The notes beneath the pieces are model-generated. The model was not told the DNA's origin. It saw nothing but the letters and a program-made list of their open reading frames with translations, and ran no database searches. A stretch of DNA of 26,885 nucleotides from a virus, in the IMG/VR virus record IMGVR_UViG_3300030388_001268, positions 1 to 26,885 of that record. One strand, written 5' to 3'. Positions 9,501 to 17,190 of the stretch are shown piece after piece. The first letter of the stretch is position 1. Each line of letters starts with the position of its first letter. The translations under genes and the position numbers were made by a program.

Positions 9501-9683
9501 GGTCAAGGCTCTGTGTCTGTCAAACGTCAAAGACTTCCTGTTCTGAGAGACCTTGCCGCAGGTTATAGATTGTTAGCACAAATAGATGCGGACGTTAGTG
9601 GTAAAGACCCTGCCGCTATAGAGAGAAGTGGAAAAGAAACCTTGTTATTACAACAATTAAACGACGCTTTAAAACCCAAGTAA
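6585..9683 (+). CDS. Large internal virion protein with EF-hand-like loop, PSPQMA repeats and beta-repeat domain (1032 aa)
   Basis: 1032 aa. In order: (a) residues 20-40, FPDLNGDGNVTYADIL, a D-x-N-x-D-x-N calcium loop like dockerin/EF-hand; (b) four tandem MAPSPQ repeats near 75-100, then Met/Pro-rich sequence; (c) an acidic helical stretch (about 130-260); (d) GGAVQYMVSGGVAGPDPRAL and an Ala-rich helix; (e) about 411-564, six repeats of roughly 26 residues with consensus L-S-x-G-Q-x-x-Y-D-x-x-G-x-x-I-A; (f) a charged coiled coil at about 618-693 (EARANDTTLSTEARAEARKT); (g) a mixed C-terminal domain without motifs I recognise. It starts right after the preceding stop. Its neighbours are other giant virion proteins, so a role in the ejected core or tail is likely. 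No lysozyme or protease triad is evident. Confidence 0.55.
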   Translation: MMDRGVMQRQMFAKGGAAGFPDLNGDGNVTYADILQGRGVKMQEGGEPMDAVAMEAQRLGITVPELLQIMQQQGMAPSPQMAPSPQMAPSPQMAPSPQMAPRTPVGMQMGGEPSAAMAGMPQQTMAPPPSMAGMPPPEIENMAQASDMATQAGLDPAILEQMLGQASGNFQGIDAAAENEDYEGIINSIRGDQMPLQERRMELAEMVGEEDAQSTPESVLTLVQPLMQMAAVDQGIGELAPEAMNTPIEGDMAGGIMSTVNMGAEEAPVPVNFNQGGAVQYMVSGGVAGPDPRALQLFEQDKALYNQLIDSGDQEAAYDEQKKMTQAQMLFDIAQGALAFATPGERPMSPAERLAQVAQPVLGNIGARSGELLKFKQGQASEKRAIDLAALQSSQAKLGAEKLAATTTTKPSVLAPGSQLLDSLGNVLATNNTRDPKTITLSPGQSVFNEKGVQIASMSAKPVTYTLSPGQAAYDATGNLIVEKAANPQVINLSQGQIAYDIKGVEIARGAEKPAVTHLLGKDQILYGSDGKVIARGKETKETITLSAGQKVIDTSDGTVIASGPDKFEAISFYKIENGNVLQESVNVGTAEGLKRAETLMSQKYIAENEEAMAFINDAFAKDKEQRAEESVIRAEARANDTTLSTEARAEARKTAAEARAELTKIREEGRNLETQIAKEKRDLVTQIDQEGRDDNRPYSKVINDVLYQIDPKKPVGEQQTVLIDGSTLPDVFGSGSLGKVMGIVSNEGLLEKYASGTLSRETDGIDTASMEAALSVYTLPSETSYNEATKTLVTQPGRPLNQAQIKALQARKLAGLSLPTNVYFPQDDIEAQMDLLLNRDNGKVVGTAPLAEFLNENAWGSPAFLQQLANRGLEALTFGYMDAPFIDAKNATAAVTNLNQEFETLFMASQEIRDSVFQGKKLEALTPDPAKFWQGEGDARAKALNLYLRLQRHIELTEQAIADESVPMAATGQGSVSVKRQRLPVLRDLAAGYRLLAQIDADVSGKDPAAIERSGKETLLLQQLNDALKPK
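6807..6886 (+). repeat. 18-bp in-frame tandem repeat (4 copies plus partial)
   Basis: The unit ATGGCTCCTTCTCCCCAA encodes MAPSPQ. Copies lie at 6807-6824 (one base different), 6825-6842, 6843-6860 and 6861-6878, and an 8-base partial copy follows. Three copies are identical, which points to recent slippage or unequal exchange. Length variation would only lengthen or shorten a Pro-rich linker. Confidence 0.9.
7816..8275 (+). repeat. Six diverged beta-type protein repeats (about 26 residues each)
   Basis: Repeat cores read LAPGSQLLDSLGNVLAT, LSPGQSVFNEKGVQIAS, LSPGQAAYDATGNLIVE, LSQGQIAYDIKGVEIAR, LGKDQILYGSDGKVIAR and LSAGQKVIDTSDGTVIAS. Successive copies start 75-83 bases apart. The Gly-Gln turn, aromatic/Asp, Gly turn and Ile-Ala strand recur, which suggests stacked beta hairpins. 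DNA identity between copies is low, so the duplications are old and the protein pattern is under selection. Confidence 0.75.
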
Positions 9684-9698
9684 AAAGGTAAATTTTAA

Positions 9699-12600
9699 AT
9701 GGCTGATCCTGTAATCATAGACACAGAAGAGTTTGTTGAACCTGTTGTTGAAACAGAAGAGTTTGTTGAACCTGTTGTTGAAACAGAAGAGTTTCGAGTT
9801 CCTCCTATGCCGGTAGATGACACAATACCGGATGGTTTAGACCCTAATTTTGATTACGCCGACTTTAATAAAAATGGACGCATAAATTTTTCTCCCGAAT
9901 ATTTTAAAGATATTATGACTCTTTTCAAAGGTCGTAAAAGCCTTTCAAACAGAGGGGCTAGACGGTTTCCAAATAAAGAGGGGCAAGAGGAACTTCCTGC
10001 TTCTTATAGCCCTACACAAGCGTTTGCTATTCAAGCGGCTACTGAGTTTAACAGCAAAACAGGTATGGGTAGCTATCAAGAATTAAAAAACGGTACTTCT
10101 AAATTTACTAAAGGTTTAAGATTTACGGATGAAATGATTCTTGAAAAACTAACCAATATGGAAGAAAAAGGTTTTTTAGCAAGTTTAGGCCGTCGCGCCG
10201 TGGCAAATGTTCCCTCTAGTATAGCGTTCGGTACTGGTTTTGCGGCGGGTAAAAGAATCCAAAGCTTTTTACCACCTCTTACTCAAAAAATACCAATGAG
10301 TGGCTACCGACCTATGGACGCGGTATTAAAGACATTACAAGCAGGCCAAACGGCCTACACTGCCGGTCGTTTTTCTCTCCCTTATATAACCGGGATAGGC
10401 GCAAGTATATATGCCAACATCAAAGCGGCAGAACCTTTTAGTGAACTTTTTTTAGGTGAAAAAAAACTTCCAACCCCAGAATCATATTCTGTTATGCGAC
10501 GGGGGGAAGCTGCCGCGGACGTTTTAAGCTTTACACCGTATGCTTTTTATGCAGATCGAGCCTCAACAAACATGCTAACAGATTATTTTGCTAATAGATT
10601 ATCTAGTAATCCGGGACAATTTGGTAGGGCGTTTGATTTAACAGGAAAAAATAAATCTTTTTCTACACAATGGAAAGAAGCGCAAAAGACCGCTCAAAAT
10701 AAGTTTAATCAAAAGGGTGAATACGTGGGTACCCGTGGGGGAAAACAGTTTCAAGGCCCTTTGAATGTAAATGATTTAAACGAACGAGGCGTAGCTGCGG
10801 TCCTTCAAGGTAAAACATCTCCTAAACTATTGAGAATGTTGTTAACTATGGAAAATGCTTTAAAAAAGTCTGGTAAAGACGCCCGAAAAAATAAAAGCTT
10901 AACTCTTTTCTACGAGACACTTGCTGCGGGGGGCGCAAGTACTTTTGTTGGAGAAGCCGCAAAAACTGATCCTTTTGGAATGTCTGAAATGGGTTTTGAA
11001 CTTTTAGGTGGAGTGGCAACTCCTTTATTAGGGGGTCAAACCCTTATGGCCGTAAGCTCTAAAATCAAACCTTATGTAAAAGAACTTGTAACAAACGTTA
11101 AGGATAGAGGCTTTCTTGGAGGCGCAAAGGAAACAGTTAGAGGAGGGATTGAGGAAGGCAAACAAGCTCGTGGTTTTAAACTGATTTTAAACGAGTTGGA
11201 AAAGATGGGCGAACTGGATACCCCTGAACAAATGCAAACGTTATTTACAAACCTTGAACAATACAAAACAATAGATGGTGTAAAACAGACCTCCGGACAA
11301 GCTTCTAAAAGTGTTGTCATACAAGCGATGGAAGCAGCTTTAGCTAGAGATTTTAAGGAATTGAGCGACGCTCAACAAGCGTCAAGAACAAAAGAAATAG
11401 AGCAGATGGATTCAATTTTACGAACTTTAGCGCTTGGTGAAGGGACTGAATTTTCAAGAGAAAGCACTATAATTGCGGCAAAAATACAAGAGGCTGTGTT
11501 TGAACAAACTTTAAACGGGCGTCTTCGTAATGCAGAAGACGCGCTATTATCCAATCTTGAGACACTTAAAAAATCAAATGTACCCGCAGTTGATTCCTCT
11601 GGTCTGCCTTTATCAGAAGAACAACAAGAAATTCTAGAAAGCGAAAGTATAATGGACTTATCAAACAGACTTTTTGATATGCTTTCCGCTCAAAAGAGAT
11701 TTGCTAGAGGCCAACAAAGAACTCTTTATTCCAAAGTTGGTAACGTTGAAGTTAACAAATTCTTTACAGAAGATGGGGAGCCCACTTCTGTTCCTAACTT
11801 TATGCAGTTCCTAATAGATGAAAACGTTATTGACGAGAGTGTCGTAAAAAAAGAGTTGGAAAGTCTGTATCTATTTTCTCAAAGATTTTCAAACAAGCTT
11901 GGATTAAATCAAACGATCAGTTTAGATAACCCTAAATTAGAGGCTTATAAAGAATCTCGAACTAAATTAACAGGTTCCGGAACCGTAAAAATCTTTGACA
12001 ACTTTAATAAATCAATTAGCCCTAACTTTACAGACGATGGTTTGCCTGAAAATGTTACTGATGAAATGATTGACGGTGTACGCCAAGCCCGAAACAAAAG
12101 AAAAGGTGAGAAAGTAAAAGATACGTTTAACCTTTATGATTCTTATATGGACGCCCTTATAGAAAAAAAAGGCCGACAAGGCATTGGCGGCACAACCGAA
12201 GCAGATAGATTAGCTCGAAAAGAAGCTTTAAACAATTTTGATGTACGTGTTGCTTCTTTAATGGAAGGGTTAAACGAAGCAGAAGCGAGTAAATTTTCTA
12301 AGTTTATAGATTCTACTAATGGTATGACTGCGGCACGTAAAGCGTCTGAAATTAGAAAGTATGTTTCAACAGAATCCTTACGTCCCGGTGATCATCCCGG
12401 TATTGTAATGGCTGAAAAAATGGAGTTTATTGCAGATAACCCTCTCAGTTCTGTTTCAGTAGAACAAATAGGCGCGGAAGGCATACCCTTAGACGAACTT
12501 CGCCAGATAAGAACACAAGCTTTAGAAATTTCCCGAAATGGAGATAAATCACCGTCCGTTAGACGTGCCGCTGGTATGTTTGTCGCGGCTGTGGAAGATG

Positions 12601-14348
12601 ATTTATCAAGGTTTGCAGACTTTGCGGGAGACGAGTTAGCCGTAAAAGATTTAAAAAACCTTCAAACGGCCAATGCCTACACTAAAGCTTTTTCAGATGT
12701 ATTTTACCGTAGCTATGTAGGAGATGCTTTGGCTGAAACTAGAGACGGTGGCTTTAGAATTTCTCCAGAAATAATAGCGGCGGAGTTTACTAAATCTAGG
12801 TTTGATCCTAACTTCTTAAAAATTAGAGATATTGAAGAAATTGGTAAATTTATGCGTAAACAAAAAATTCCGGGAGGGGAAGGCGCTGTAGATTCTATTC
12901 ACGGCGTTTTGGATCGTATTGTTCGCGCCGCACGGGTCGAGTCTATAGACCCTCAAACAGGTGTCGTATCTGAACAACGTTTGGCCGATTGGATAAACAA
13001 AAATGCAGAGTTAGAAAATTATTTTCCCGAAATGTTTGCTGATTTAAAACAGTTTGATATTGCGCAAACTCTTTTTAAAGATGTTACAAAAAACAATAAT
13101 GCGCAACGAGCGTTAATAAATAAACAAATCAATTTTTCAACCTTACTTAGAAACAGAAGTGGCGAAATCCGTAACAACCCTCAATCTGCTATTGCAGAGG
13201 CCATGAAAGAAGGTAAAGATCAGGTAAAATCTTTAGATAAATTATTAGAAGTAATTCCAAAAAAAGGACAAACAACAAAAAGTACGGTTTATAAAGTGTT
13301 TGACCCTGAACTAAATATGACTCAAACCTTTTTTGATGAAACCAAGGCCTACAACGCTTCTCAAACAATTCCTAATTCTGTTATAACGCCTACAACTTTG
13401 TCCGTGGGTCGTGATGAGGCAATAGACGGCTTTAAAGCATCTATGTTTGAATATCTAGTTTTTAGTCCGGGACAGAAAAAAAACAAAGCCCTTTCAGACC
13501 CTATCGGCGTGTACAATGAATTATTTGAGAAAAAACTATTAGTAGGAGATAATCAATTTCGCCGAGGAACTCGAAATACTTACAAAACAATGGCAGAGTA
13601 TCTTCAGAGTAAAGGTGTTTTTAATGACCGAGACATAGGAAGTATTAAAAAGACTCTCAAAGCTTTGATTGATGTAAAAACAACAGATGCCGCCAGTCTA
13701 TTAGGTGAAAACTTTGAAGAAGCAAAACCACTTTTAGACTTTGCTTTGGCTGTGTCAGGTTCCGCAATTGGTACAAAATCACAAAGTTTACTGACAGGAG
13801 GCACGGGCGGTCCCGGGTCAATTATTGCGGCAGGTAAAGGTGCGGAAGCCATGAGAAACATTTTCTTGAGAATGCCTCAAGGTCAAAGAATGTTGTTTAC
13901 GGTAGACCTTTTAATGAACCCTGACCTAATGGCAAAAATGCTTCGTCGTTACGGAGATGAAGGTCAGAGAAAAGGAGTGGTTGGAACTATTCAAGACTAT
14001 TTACTAAAAGGTTTTTACTCCACCGCGCCACGTCGTATTTTTGCAATTCAAGACGATCCAGTCGAGGATTCTCCAGACCCAGAAGATTTTAATCCAAACC
14101 TTATTGAAGAAAATGTACCCTTACCACCCTCAAATCAACAAGGGGCTTTGAATACTGTAGTAGCTAAACCTCCCATCAGTGCTGCTACGGTTCCGGCACC
14201 TAGTTTTGTCCCACAGAACGTTTCGCCTGTTAATCAGGCACCCGTACAACCTTCTGGCCCAGTGGACCGAACTAGGTACGCCGCTTTATTTCCGAATGAT
14301 TCGGCAACACAATTAATAAATAGTGGTATAGGAAGTTTAGGAAGTTAA
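9699..14348 (+). CDS. Giant internal virion protein (1549 aa)
   Basis: 1549 aa, the largest gene in the window. It begins with an acidic 10-residue tandem repeat (TEEFVEPVVE twice plus a partial), then a DFNKNGRINFSPEYF segment. A Gly/Ala-rich stretch follows (VPSSIAFGTGFAAGKRIQSF and similar), and after it a mostly helical, charged body. The C-terminus is Pro-rich (VPLPPSNQQGALNT, PAPSFVPQNVSPVNQAP). No lytic transglycosylase, peptidase or NTPase motif is obvious. Size and position match the giant internal core or ejection proteins of podovirus-like phages (compare T7 gp16 or giant proteins in marine podoviruses), but homology cannot be shown by eye. The start at 9699 follows AAAGGTAA. It ends two bases before the next ATG. 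Confidence 0.55.
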   Translation: MADPVIIDTEEFVEPVVETEEFVEPVVETEEFRVPPMPVDDTIPDGLDPNFDYADFNKNGRINFSPEYFKDIMTLFKGRKSLSNRGARRFPNKEGQEELPASYSPTQAFAIQAATEFNSKTGMGSYQELKNGTSKFTKGLRFTDEMILEKLTNMEEKGFLASLGRRAVANVPSSIAFGTGFAAGKRIQSFLPPLTQKIPMSGYRPMDAVLKTLQAGQTAYTAGRFSLPYITGIGASIYANIKAAEPFSELFLGEKKLPTPESYSVMRRGEAAADVLSFTPYAFYADRASTNMLTDYFANRLSSNPGQFGRAFDLTGKNKSFSTQWKEAQKTAQNKFNQKGEYVGTRGGKQFQGPLNVNDLNERGVAAVLQGKTSPKLLRMLLTMENALKKSGKDARKNKSLTLFYETLAAGGASTFVGEAAKTDPFGMSEMGFELLGGVATPLLGGQTLMAVSSKIKPYVKELVTNVKDRGFLGGAKETVRGGIEEGKQARGFKLILNELEKMGELDTPEQMQTLFTNLEQYKTIDGVKQTSGQASKSVVIQAMEAALARDFKELSDAQQASRTKEIEQMDSILRTLALGEGTEFSRESTIIAAKIQEAVFEQTLNGRLRNAEDALLSNLETLKKSNVPAVDSSGLPLSEEQQEILESESIMDLSNRLFDMLSAQKRFARGQQRTLYSKVGNVEVNKFFTEDGEPTSVPNFMQFLIDENVIDESVVKKELESLYLFSQRFSNKLGLNQTISLDNPKLEAYKESRTKLTGSGTVKIFDNFNKSISPNFTDDGLPENVTDEMIDGVRQARNKRKGEKVKDTFNLYDSYMDALIEKKGRQGIGGTTEADRLARKEALNNFDVRVASLMEGLNEAEASKFSKFIDSTNGMTAARKASEIRKYVSTESLRPGDHPGIVMAEKMEFIADNPLSSVSVEQIGAEGIPLDELRQIRTQALEISRNGDKSPSVRRAAGMFVAAVEDDLSRFADFAGDELAVKDLKNLQTANAYTKAFSDVFYRSYVGDALAETRDGGFRISPEIIAAEFTKSRFDPNFLKIRDIEEIGKFMRKQKIPGGEGAVDSIHGVLDRIVRAARVESIDPQTGVVSEQRLADWINKNAELENYFPEMFADLKQFDIAQTLFKDVTKNNNAQRALINKQINFSTLLRNRSGEIRNNPQSAIAEAMKEGKDQVKSLDKLLEVIPKKGQTTKSTVYKVFDPELNMTQTFFDETKAYNASQTIPNSVITPTTLSVGRDEAIDGFKASMFEYLVFSPGQKKNKALSDPIGVYNELFEKKLLVGDNQFRRGTRNTYKTMAEYLQSKGVFNDRDIGSIKKTLKALIDVKTTDAASLLGENFEEAKPLLDFALAVSGSAIGTKSQSLLTGGTGGPGSIIAAGKGAEAMRNIFLRMPQGQRMLFTVDLLMNPDLMAKMLRRYGDEGQRKGVVGTIQDYLLKGFYSTAPRRIFAIQDDPVEDSPDPEDFNPNLIEENVPLPPSNQQGALNTVVAKPPISAATVPAPSFVPQNVSPVNQAPVQPSGPVDRTRYAALFPNDSATQLINSGIGSLGS
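9723..9794 (+). repeat. 30-bp tandem repeat (2 copies plus 12-base partial)
   Basis: Two exact 30-base copies (9723-9752 and 9753-9782, each beginning ACAGAAGAGTTTGTTGAACC) are followed by ACAGAAGAGTTT at 9783-9794. They encode TEEFVEPVVE repeats at the N-terminus of the 1549-aa protein. Exact identity means a recent event. The segment is acidic and probably unstructured. Confidence 0.9.
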
Positions 14349-14349
14349 T

Positions 14350-15039
14350 ATGTCAATTGTAAAATATGCTATGGGTGGTCCCGTATCCTCCCCTTATTCA
14401 AGCTCAATAACACCAATGCAAGGCGTCGGCGGAATGTTTCAAGACCAAAACCAGTTTGGCCGAGACGTAGCTGATTTACGAGGTTCTCCATTACAAAATT
14501 ATCAAGAGTATTTGATGGGAACTTACGGTAAAATGGCGGAAGATGCAGTACAAAAATCTGCCCAACAAGATGTAGAACATTTTGTAAAATTAGTTGACGA
14601 GGCAGAGCGGGCTCATTTTGGAGCAGAAGAAAGCTTTGGCTTTGGCGGTGGACAAATGCACCTTGATAGCCTTTCTGCGTTTGATAAAGTCCCCGATGCC
14701 GTCAACGTCAGCGGTATAACACGCGCTGTAGGCGAAGACGGTGAGGGTGGGATGGGGATGGGGTTTTCAACTACACAAGTTATGGGTGAAGACGGTGGGG
14801 GTGGGATGGCGTTTGGTGGTGGCTTAAAAATGACTACACAAGCTATAGGTGAAGACGGTGGGGGTGGGGGTGAAATGCCGTCGTATGGTGAAATAGCGAC
14901 GGCCTTTGAACCACTAAACCGGTCATCAGACCTTGCATCCGCTGAAATGCTAGGCGGTGGGGGTGAAATGGCGAGGGCCTTTGAACCACAAGGCGTTGGC
15001 GGATTGTTTAAACTTTTTAGCGGTGGTGGAGCCGTTTAA
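14350..15039 (+). CDS. Gly-rich protein, last gene of the virion block (229 aa)
   Basis: 229 aa. The N-terminal half has helical content (DVADLRGSPLQNYQEYLMGT; DAVQKSAQQDVEHFVKLVDE). The second half holds three related units around GEDGGGGM (AVGEDGEGGMGMGF, QVMGEDGGGGMAFG, QAIGEDGGGGGEM) and two units around GGGEMARAFEP/GEMPSYGEIATAFEP. It starts behind GGAAG, two bases after the giant virion gene, and shares its strand and style, so a minor virion or tail component is likely. It stops 18 bases before the end of the convergent helicase gene, and no clear terminator lies between them. Family not recognised. Confidence 0.65.
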   Translation: MSIVKYAMGGPVSSPYSSSITPMQGVGGMFQDQNQFGRDVADLRGSPLQNYQEYLMGTYGKMAEDAVQKSAQQDVEHFVKLVDEAERAHFGAEESFGFGGGQMHLDSLSAFDKVPDAVNVSGITRAVGEDGEGGMGMGFSTTQVMGEDGGGGMAFGGGLKMTTQAIGEDGGGGGEMPSYGEIATAFEPLNRSSDLASAEMLGGGGEMARAFEPQGVGGLFKLFSGGGAV

Positions 15040-15057
15040 CAAAGAAGTGACGCGCTT

Positions 15058-16506
15058 TTACCTTAACCAGTCTTTAGCGTCTTCTCCCAACACCTGACCG
15101 GCAATGTCAATTTTACTGCGCAACGCCTTTAGTATTTTTTCATCGATTGTATCAGGCGAAACCATGTCAATATAGGTGACCTTGTTTGTCTGTCCAATGC
15201 GGTGGGCGCGATCCTCGGACTGTAATCTAATCTCCAAGTCATAACTATTTGAAAAGTAAATTACGGTGTTGGCGGCTGTAAGTGTAATGCCATACCCGCC
15301 TGTACGGGGTTGCCCCACAAAGAACCTAAGTGGATCGTTTTTATCTTGAAAGCGCGTAACAATAGCCTGACGTTCATCTTGTGGAGTACCGCCAAAGTAT
15401 GTTGCCACAGAGTCCAGACCAAATCTTTCTTGTAGCGCTCGTTCTATGCGTAAGATGTCATGCGTATAAGTAGCCCAGATAATAGCCTTACCCTGCACCT
15501 CATCCGTTAGCTCCAATAATTCCTTTAGCCTGTTGCTTGCAATAGTTTGTATTTCCCCCTCGTCGGGCTGTAGAAAACCGCAACATATCTGTTGTAAGCG
15601 CATGATCTGCGTAAGAACACTAGCCGTTGTTGCAAGCTCCCCACTGTCTAACTTTGCCAAAGCTAACTTTTTCATTTGTGTGTAAAGTTTTTTTTGCTCT
15701 GGCGTAAACTCTATCTCACGGCGTACATAAACTTTCTCAGGTAAATCCAAACAGTCTTCTTTTAATACACGATTACTAAACAAATCTAACTTTTCAGAAA
15801 GTTCTTCTAACCTCCTGTAACCTACGATCTGTTGAAAGCTCCGGTGACCCATGGTGCGTTGTTGAATATTGGCGTACCGCGCCTGAAAAGCAAAGTAGCT
15901 GTTAAACCCTAGCGCCTTGTTCTTTAAGAAATCACACTGACTAAACAAATCCATAGGGCTTTTTGTTATTGGTGAGCCCGTTAAGATACGGCGATACTTT
16001 GAGTATTCCTGCAACCTTAAAATGTTCTTTGTCCGGGCCGCTTTACGATTTTTAATTGTGGTGCTTTCGTCCACAACCACAATGTTATTAGGGTTTTGAT
16101 ATAAGAACGCTAAAGCGGCCTCCGTCCCACGGCTCGTAGAAAACGCCTCTATGTTTATTACAAACAATTTAAGACCCTTATAGTCTCCCACAATAAAGTC
16201 TTTTAAGTCCGTTTCCATACGTTTTGTCTTAACGGGCGTCCAACGTAAGATGTTTCGATTTATCCTATCGGGTAGATGAGCTGGTATCTCATTCTTGACC
16301 CAATTGTCATAAACCCCCTTGGGTGCAACAACTAACGCAGAATCTATCTTGCCAGCTTCAAAAAGAACCGCCATGGTATCTATAGCCACTTTAGTTTTGC
16401 CTGTTCCCATTTCCATAAACAGCGCATAATACTCCTCGGCCCACGAGGCTTCTAACGCGTTACGTTGGTGATCATATGGGTTGGTTTTGTATTTGAATCC
16501 GTGCAT
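15058..16506 (-). CDS. SNF2-type superfamily 2 helicase/ATPase
   Basis: 482 aa, reverse strand. Helicase motifs in order: Q-like motif YDHQRNAL (11-18), Walker A GTGKT (34-38), motif II VVDEST (144-149, DEST in place of DEAH), motif III LTGSPI (175-180), and the C-terminal lobe with GYGITLTAANTVIYF and QSEDRAHRIGQT (motifs V and VI of the SNF2 group). SNF2 proteins translocate on double-stranded DNA. Phage versions occur in replication modules and may remodel protein-DNA complexes or branched DNA. The length fits the minimal two-lobe core without extra domains. The start at 16506 is preceded by AGGGGA six bases upstream. It is the only reverse gene in the left two-thirds of the window, convergent with the virion block and divergent from the replication operon. 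Confidence 0.9.
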   Translation of the reverse strand: MHGFKYKTNPYDHQRNALEASWAEEYYALFMEMGTGKTKVAIDTMAVLFEAGKIDSALVVAPKGVYDNWVKNEIPAHLPDRINRNILRWTPVKTKRMETDLKDFIVGDYKGLKLFVINIEAFSTSRGTEAALAFLYQNPNNIVVVDESTTIKNRKAARTKNILRLQEYSKYRRILTGSPITKSPMDLFSQCDFLKNKALGFNSYFAFQARYANIQQRTMGHRSFQQIVGYRRLEELSEKLDLFSNRVLKEDCLDLPEKVYVRREIEFTPEQKKLYTQMKKLALAKLDSGELATTASVLTQIMRLQQICCGFLQPDEGEIQTIASNRLKELLELTDEVQGKAIIWATYTHDILRIERALQERFGLDSVATYFGGTPQDERQAIVTRFQDKNDPLRFFVGQPRTGGYGITLTAANTVIYFSNSYDLEIRLQSEDRAHRIGQTNKVTYIDMVSPDTIDEKILKALRSKIDIAGQVLGEDAKDWLR

Positions 16507-16528
16507 AGGTATCCCCTAAAAAAACTTC

Positions 16529-16569
16529 TTGACAACTGTAGGGTATAAGATATTATCTGTATTTGTCAA
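16529..16569. promoter_or_regulatory. Face-to-face divergent promoters with central dyad
   Basis: Forward: TTGACA (16529-16534), 16-base spacer, TATTAT (16551-16556), reading toward the replication operon. Reverse: TTGACA on the other strand (16569-16564), 16-base spacer, TATACC (16547-16542), reading toward the SNF2 gene. The two core promoters overlap almost completely, so polymerase on one should exclude the other. An 11-base dyad, AGATA-T-TATCT (16548-16558), lies over the forward -10 and could be an operator. Confidence 0.65.
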
Positions 16570-16586
16570 GGCCCAAACGGTGCCTT
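16568..16586 (+). promoter_or_regulatory. Short hairpin in the replication-operon leader
   Basis: AAGGC (16568-16572) can pair with GCCTT (16582-16586), with CC/GG extending the stem past a T bulge and leaving an AAAC loop. It falls just after the predicted forward transcription start and ten bases before the GGAG ribosome site (16596-16599). There is no T-tract, so it is not a terminator. It may affect mRNA stability or translation. Confidence 0.35.
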
Positions 16587-16607
16587 TAACCACGAAGGAG
16601 ACTCGAA

Positions 16608-17189
16608 ATGAGTAACGACGTACTAAAGATGATGGAACAAGATTTTGAGGATACTATCGCCTCTTCTGTCGAAAAGATAGACCAACAAGGCCTTACTACT
16701 GTAGCTGAGTTGGCCCGACAAATCCGTGATGAAGAACTTTGCATTGATGACCTTGAAACAGACCTCAAGGCCGCCAAGAAAAGGCACTTAAAACTTACGG
16801 ACGAAGACATGCCCGCAATGCTTGCAGAAATAGGCCTTTCTTCTTTTGTCTTGGATGACGGTTCTACCGTTCAAGTCAAACAAACGTATGGAGCCTCCAT
16901 ACTGGTTAACAATCGTCCGCAAGCATATGATTGGCTACGTGATAAAGGGTATGATGACATTATAAAGAATACTGTCTTATGCCAGTTTGGCCGTGGCGAG
17001 GACGATCAAGCCCACGCTTTCTCAGCATTTGCTGAAAGAGAAGGTTTTGTGCCCACGCAGAAAACCGAAATTCACCCTCAGACGCTACGTGCGTTTGTCA
17101 AAGAGAGGTGCGAGGCAGGAGAAGAGTTTCCGATGGAATTATTCGGAGCTTATGTCGGTCAACGCGCAGTTATTAAAAAAGGTAAGTAA
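16608..17189 (+). CDS. Conserved phage protein, first gene of the replication operon (193 aa)
   Basis: 193 aa. The N-terminal half is helical (residues about 15-70: TVAELARQIRDEELCIDDLE, then LKAAKKRHLKLTDEDM), probably a coiled coil. The C-terminal half is mixed, with FVLDDGSTVQVKQTYGASI, AYDWLRDKGYDDIIKNTV and a final HPQTLRAFVKERCEAGEEFP. I recognise this layout from a family of uncharacterised tailed-phage proteins often encoded beside an ssDNA-binding-type gene, but cannot give a firm family name. Start chosen at 16608: GGAG sits nine bases upstream and a promoter precedes it. The next gene begins after one intervening base, suggesting cotranslation and perhaps a joint role in replication or recombination. 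Confidence 0.7.
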   Translation: MSNDVLKMMEQDFEDTIASSVEKIDQQGLTTVAELARQIRDEELCIDDLETDLKAAKKRHLKLTDEDMPAMLAEIGLSSFVLDDGSTVQVKQTYGASILVNNRPQAYDWLRDKGYDDIIKNTVLCQFGRGEDDQAHAFSAFAEREGFVPTQKTEIHPQTLRAFVKERCEAGEEFPMELFGAYVGQRAVIKKGK

Positions 17190-17190
17190 T

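Noticed and set aside
15040-15057. Bidirectional terminator between the convergent 229-aa and SNF2 genes
   Set aside because: The 18-base gap has no stem of useful length and no T-tract.
16987-17190. Longer N-terminus for the SSB candidate (open frame back to 16987)
   Set aside because: It would overlap the preceding gene by about 200 bases in another frame, has no ribosome site, and 17191 sits directly after that gene's stop.
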